Shown here one piece after another: positions 63,715-64,000 of a stretch of DNA of 64,000 nt. Numbering within the stretch: the first letter of the stretch is position 1; each line of letters begins with the position of its first letter. The translations under genes and the position numbers were made by a program. Source of the stretch: Hyphomicrobiales bacterium. GTDB lineage: Bacteria > Pseudomonadota > Alphaproteobacteria > Rhizobiales > Beijerinckiaceae. The stretch is taken from positions 124,001 to 188,000 of the forward strand of contig UCLR01000008.1 of assembly GCA_900473415.1 (NCBI GenBank). Direction: 5' to 3'. The notes under the pieces were generated by a model that made no database searches, was not told the origin of the DNA, and was given only the letters and a program-made list of their open reading frames with translations.

Positions 63715-64000
63715 TCAGAACATGCGTTCGCTGGCCGGCGGGAGGAAGGCGTCGGTGAAGGCATCGCCCGCACGGGCCTTGTCGCGCAGGGGGCCGGCCA
63801 GTCCAATCTGGTCGAGCGCTTGTGCCCAGCGCTCCCGGTCGATGCCGCCGAAGCCATGCGCCTTCACGAAAGGCGTCAGCATGTTCTGCTCGATCGTCAT
63901 GGTCAGACGCTCGCGCACGATCTCCGGCTGCGCCGCTTCGTTGCGCCTCGCCACGAGCTGCGCCCCCAGAGCCGGGTTTGCCACCGCGTCGCGCACGCCG
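63715..64000 (-). CDS. ABC transporter substrate-binding protein (NMT1/THI5-like), 3' part only
   Basis: The frame is open to the window edge, so only about the last 95 residues are seen. Its end, with TIEQNMLTPFVKAHGFGG, ERWAQALDQIGLAG and DAFTDAFLPP, matches the C-terminal region of NMT1/THI5-like periplasmic binding proteins used for sulfonates, nitrate or thiamine precursors. The GTG at 63996 is most likely internal. The transporter's other genes are expected beyond 64000. Confidence 0.7.
   Translation of the reverse strand, partial: GVRDAVANPALGAQLVARRNEAAQPEIVRERLTMTIEQNMLTPFVKAHGFGGIDRERWAQALDQIGLAGPLRDKARAGDAFTDAFLPPASERMF

Overview
The window is GC-rich, densely packed bacterial chromosome. 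The gene content points to an alphaproteobacterium of the Hyphomicrobiales, most likely Bosea or a close relative. Supporting signs are an ethylmalonyl-CoA mutase, a BolA/J-domain pair, DUF1178 next to grxC and comF, a SleB-type hydrolase and a PrtD-type type I exporter. The genus is inferred from protein style only; no 16S rRNA is present.

Layout. 1-1860: 3' part of a sulfite reductase flavoprotein gene and a small exported protein. 1861-6275: a scarred accessory patch. It holds a HAD-M28 peptidase fusion with a frameshift, the first codons of an M4 metalloprotease cut by a complete IS256-family element, and remnants of an aldo/keto reductase and an IS3-type transposase. 6276-8458: a convergent response regulator/histidine kinase pair. 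8953-23133: the main attraction, a type I secretion locus. It encodes a 2,742-residue animal-type haem peroxidase with RTX repeats (resembling Mn(II)-oxidising MopA-type peroxidases), a PrtD-like ABC exporter, a translationally coupled membrane-anchored RTX protein and an HlyD-type adaptor. 23152-28833 (minus): a seven-gene Mrp-type cation/proton antiporter operon with overlapping genes and a probable extra 53-residue membrane peptide. 28973-32702 (minus): a three-gene operon with a catalytically dead M17 aminopeptidase homologue, a DUF1269 protein and a repeat-rich membrane protein. 32787-38109 (minus): an RND pump flanked by two lipoprotein adaptors. 38325-40588: an AraC regulator coupled to an MFS transporter, with a palindrome upstream. 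41113-46081: AbgT transporter, M20 peptidase, SLC13 permease and a glycine-zipper lipoprotein. 46685-46760: tRNA-Glu(CTC).

The rest (47025-64000) is mostly core and housekeeping: old yellow enzyme, ComF, glutaredoxin, DUF1178, SleB-like hydrolase, ethylmalonyl-CoA mutase, J-domain protein, BolA, MFS, thiolase, two EamA transporters, D,D-carboxypeptidase, CobW GTPase, acyl-CoA synthetase and a partial substrate-binding protein.

How genes work together. The peroxidase lacks a Sec signal, is almost free of cysteine and ends in a type I-like C-terminus, so it is the likely cargo of the adjacent ABC/HlyD exporter; an outer-membrane TolC would come from elsewhere. The second RTX protein has an N-terminal membrane anchor and six cysteines and probably stays at the cell surface or in the periplasm. 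The divergent two-component pair is the obvious candidate regulator. Many operons show 4-base ATGA overlaps, indicating translational coupling.
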